Source: an uncultured Eubacteriales bacterium (GTDB taxonomy: Bacteria > Bacillota > Clostridia > Oscillospirales > CAG-272). Taken from it: a stretch of DNA of 7,875 nt. The notes under the pieces are model-generated. The model was not told the DNA's origin and did not search any database. It saw nothing but the letters and a program-made list of their open reading frames with translations. The translations under genes were made by a program, and so were the position numbers. Numbering within the stretch: position 1 is the first letter of the stretch; every line of letters starts with the position of its first letter. Positions 6,389 to 7,875 of this stretch are shown piece by piece. The stretch spans positions 1 through 7,875 of the forward strand of contig CAKSEM010000062.1 in NCBI GenBank assembly GCA_934446485.1, given 5' to 3'.

Positions 6389-6428
6389 AAAAAGACAGTC
6401 CCCGATATCGGTCGGGGACTGTCTTTTT
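6389..6428. terminator. Bidirectional intrinsic terminator between converging genes
   Basis: A perfect 17-bp stem (6389-6405 with 6412-6428) with a 6-base loop is flanked by A5 and T5 runs, so each strand gives a G-C-rich hairpin followed by U residues. It lies 106 bases after the AAA+ stop codon and 28 bases after the CapA-like stop on the other strand. It can serve both converging transcripts. Confidence 0.93.
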
Positions 6429-6456
6429 GCCGTTATGTCCGTGTTTGACTCCGGAC

Positions 6457-7710
6457 TTATTTGCCGGACTGCATATAATCCGGCAGATATTCTGCAGGGA
6501 TCGCGTTTTTTACGTATGTCCGCGCTTTTTCCGGGGTAGTCGTATAGCCGTAGAGCTGCGTGCCGTGTCCCGCTGCAATCTCATCGGTATAGTTTTCGAG
6601 TCGGTATATGTGTGTGCCGTAGTAGTCCATGCCGTAGTAGAATACTGTGGGGATGAATCCGATATTGGTGACAGAGAGTCCGCCAGAGCCATCCCCCGAT
6701 ACGGTAAAGTTCAAAAATCCCGCAACCATATTCTCGGGGTACATCATGGCTGATACGAGATTTCCGAGCGAATATGCGCAGAGTGTACGTCCGCCGTCAG
6801 AGCGGTCTATCCATTCGAGAGCTTGCAGTGTGTGTGAGTGATGTCCGAGTATTACGTCGGCTCCGCCGTCAGCCATCAGACGTGCAAGACGGCGCTGCTC
6901 GTCGTTTGGCTCAGTGGAGTTTTCGTCTCCCCAGTGGACCGATACGATCGTGAAGTCTGCATTCTCCTCAGCGAGCGCAAGCTCAGAGGATATGCGAGCG
7001 TCATCTATATACGGTATGTCGAGCTCAGATCCCTCAGGCAGAACGATGCCGTTGGTTCCGTAGGTATAGGAAAGCAGGGCGATCGTGATCCCGTCAGCGC
7101 TGACAGTACGCAGCGTTGCAGCGTCGGATTTGTCGTAATACGCACCGAGGAGCGTCACGGGTTCACTGTGCCAGAAATCCATAGTTGCGGACAGACCGAC
7201 CGCGCTGCGGTCGAGCATATGGTTGTTGGCAATATTTACTATGTCGAATCCGAGCGTCACGAGGTCGCGACCGAGCTCCTGCGGTGAGTTGAAGCTCGGA
7301 TATCCCGAAACCTCAAAGCCATCACCTGCCATGAGTGTTTCCTGATTTATAAACGCAAAGTCGGGTGCGGATATAATGTCGGTAACTTCGGAGAACATCG
7401 GCTTGAAGTCATACTGGACTCCGTCGGCTGCACGCGCGGCGGCGTCGTAGTAAATATTCGGATGGATCAGATCGTCGCCTGCAGCGGTAAACGTGACAGA
7501 AACATCCGCAAACGGGTCGCGCGGCGGCGCCGTTTCGAGAACCGTTGTGCTCTGCGCAGGTATATCTGCGGATTCCGCAACCGACGTTCTTCCGGAGCCG
7601 TCTCCGCTCGGCGCGGATGCGTCCTTAAGAAAACCGCATCCGGAGAGGAGCGTGGCGGCAATAAGCGCTGTGCTTATTACTTCCGCGAATTTTGTGAACT
7701 TATCTTTCAT
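6457..7710 (-). CDS. CapA/PGA_cap-family lipoprotein, predicted calcineurin-like metallophosphatase
   Basis: A 417-residue protein of the CapA (poly-gamma-glutamate synthesis) family, which has a metallophosphatase fold. Its N-terminus MKDKFTKFAE plus a hydrophobic stretch to LLSGC marks a lipoprotein signal with the lipidated Cys25, so it should sit on the outer face of the cell membrane. A Ser/Thr/Ala/Pro-rich linker (about 28-65) precedes the domain. Metal-site motifs are AGDD (77-80), NQE (122-124), ANNH (161-164), SVHWGDE (257-263), GHHSH (289-293) and YSLGN (313-317), all typical of the family. No capB, capC or pgsE is in the window, so capsule synthesis is not supported and the substrate is unknown. 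The ATG at 7710 lies inside the end of nrdR. The best upstream site is only a weak GGGAAAA, so translation is probably coupled to nrdR and both share a promoter beyond the window. Confidence 0.9.
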   Translation of the reverse strand: MKDKFTKFAEVISTALIAATLLSGCGFLKDASAPSGDGSGRTSVAESADIPAQSTTVLETAPPRDPFADVSVTFTAAGDDLIHPNIYYDAAARAADGVQYDFKPMFSEVTDIISAPDFAFINQETLMAGDGFEVSGYPSFNSPQELGRDLVTLGFDIVNIANNHMLDRSAVGLSATMDFWHSEPVTLLGAYYDKSDAATLRTVSADGITIALLSYTYGTNGIVLPEGSELDIPYIDDARISSELALAEENADFTIVSVHWGDENSTEPNDEQRRLARLMADGGADVILGHHSHTLQALEWIDRSDGGRTLCAYSLGNLVSAMMYPENMVAGFLNFTVSGDGSGGLSVTNIGFIPTVFYYGMDYYGTHIYRLENYTDEIAAGHGTQLYGYTTTPEKARTYVKNAIPAEYLPDYMQSGK

Positions 7711-7875
7711 TATTTTCCCGACCGTCGGCGGTCTCCTCTGATTTGCCTGTCTTCAGTTTTGTTATCTCGTTTATGAATGAATCAATATCCTTGAATTCGC
7801 GGTGAACGGAAGCGAATCTTACATATGCAACGTCATCTTTCTCCTTTAGCTTTTCCATCGCGATGTCTCCTATAG
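7700..7875 (-). CDS. nrdR: Transcriptional repressor NrdR, C-terminal part (5' end missing)
   Basis: Only the last 57 codons are present. NrdR is a zinc-ribbon and ATP-cone repressor of about 150-160 residues that binds NrdR boxes and lowers ribonucleotide reductase expression when dATP is high. The visible part is the end of the ATP-cone and the C-terminal tail: IGDIAMEKLKEKDDVAYVRF followed by ASVHREFKDIDSFINEI, matching the family signature DxVAYVRFASVYRxFxD, with His where Tyr is usual. The tail ends KSEETADGRENNER and a TAA at 7702-7700. The zinc fingers and most of the ATP-cone lie beyond the right edge. Its last codons overlap the start of the CapA-like gene by 11 bases, so the two are in one transcript. 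No ribonucleotide reductase gene or NrdR box is seen here. Confidence 0.93.
   Translation of the reverse strand, partial: IGDIAMEKLKEKDDVAYVRFASVHREFKDIDSFINEITKLKTGKSEETADGRENNER

Noticed and set aside
3577..7710. A poly-gamma-glutamate system built from the CapA-like lipoprotein and the gamma-glutamyl-type M14 peptidase
   Set aside because: The two are on separate transcripts with a fucU-AAA unit between them, and no capB, capC or pgsE is present. Both families also have many unrelated roles.
1..7875. CRISPR array, insertion sequence, phage, tRNA or defence genes
   Set aside because: No spaced direct repeats, transposase motifs, tRNA-like folds or known defence domains were seen on either strand.

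Overview
The window looks like a chromosomal segment from a Clostridia-type Bacillota. The support is an RpoB without the large insertions of proteobacterial enzymes, strong GGAGG-type ribosome binding sites with one TTG start, a SpoVK/CbbX-type AAA+ ATPase, an NrdR repressor and sigma-A-type promoters with 17-bp spacers. Coding DNA is roughly half G+C by eye and the longest spacer is strongly A+T-rich. Genus and species cannot be read from it.

Layout: positions 1-3206 (minus) hold most of rpoB, cut at its 3' end by the window edge. Upstream lies a 370-base spacer carrying a near-consensus rpoB promoter, a leader with two predicted hairpins around a U7 tract, an A+T-rich dyad and a 15-bp terminator. 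Positions 3577-4527 (minus) encode a cytoplasmic M14 zinc peptidase of the gamma-D-glutamyl-diamino-acid peptidase type. From the opposite side of the same spacer, a very good promoter drives a two-gene unit on the plus strand: fucU (L-fucose mutarotase, 4722-5156) and a SpoVK/CbbX-like AAA+ ATPase (5191-6282, TTG start). A 17-bp bidirectional terminator separates this from a converging minus-strand pair. In that pair nrdR (3' third only, 7700-7875) overlaps by 11 bases a lipoprotein gene of the CapA/PGA_cap metallophosphatase family (6457-7710).

How they work together: rpoB and nrdR are housekeeping genes. The M14 peptidase and CapA-like lipoprotein belong to families tied to gamma-glutamyl or cell-wall chemistry, but they sit in different transcription units, so a shared pathway is only a guess. 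The least expected features are the pairing of an orphan fucU with an AAA+ ATPase, and rpoB standing as the head of its own transcript with a structured leader rather than following rplL. I see no CRISPR array, insertion sequence, tRNA, rRNA, phage gene or obvious new defence system. Most of the window is ordinary.
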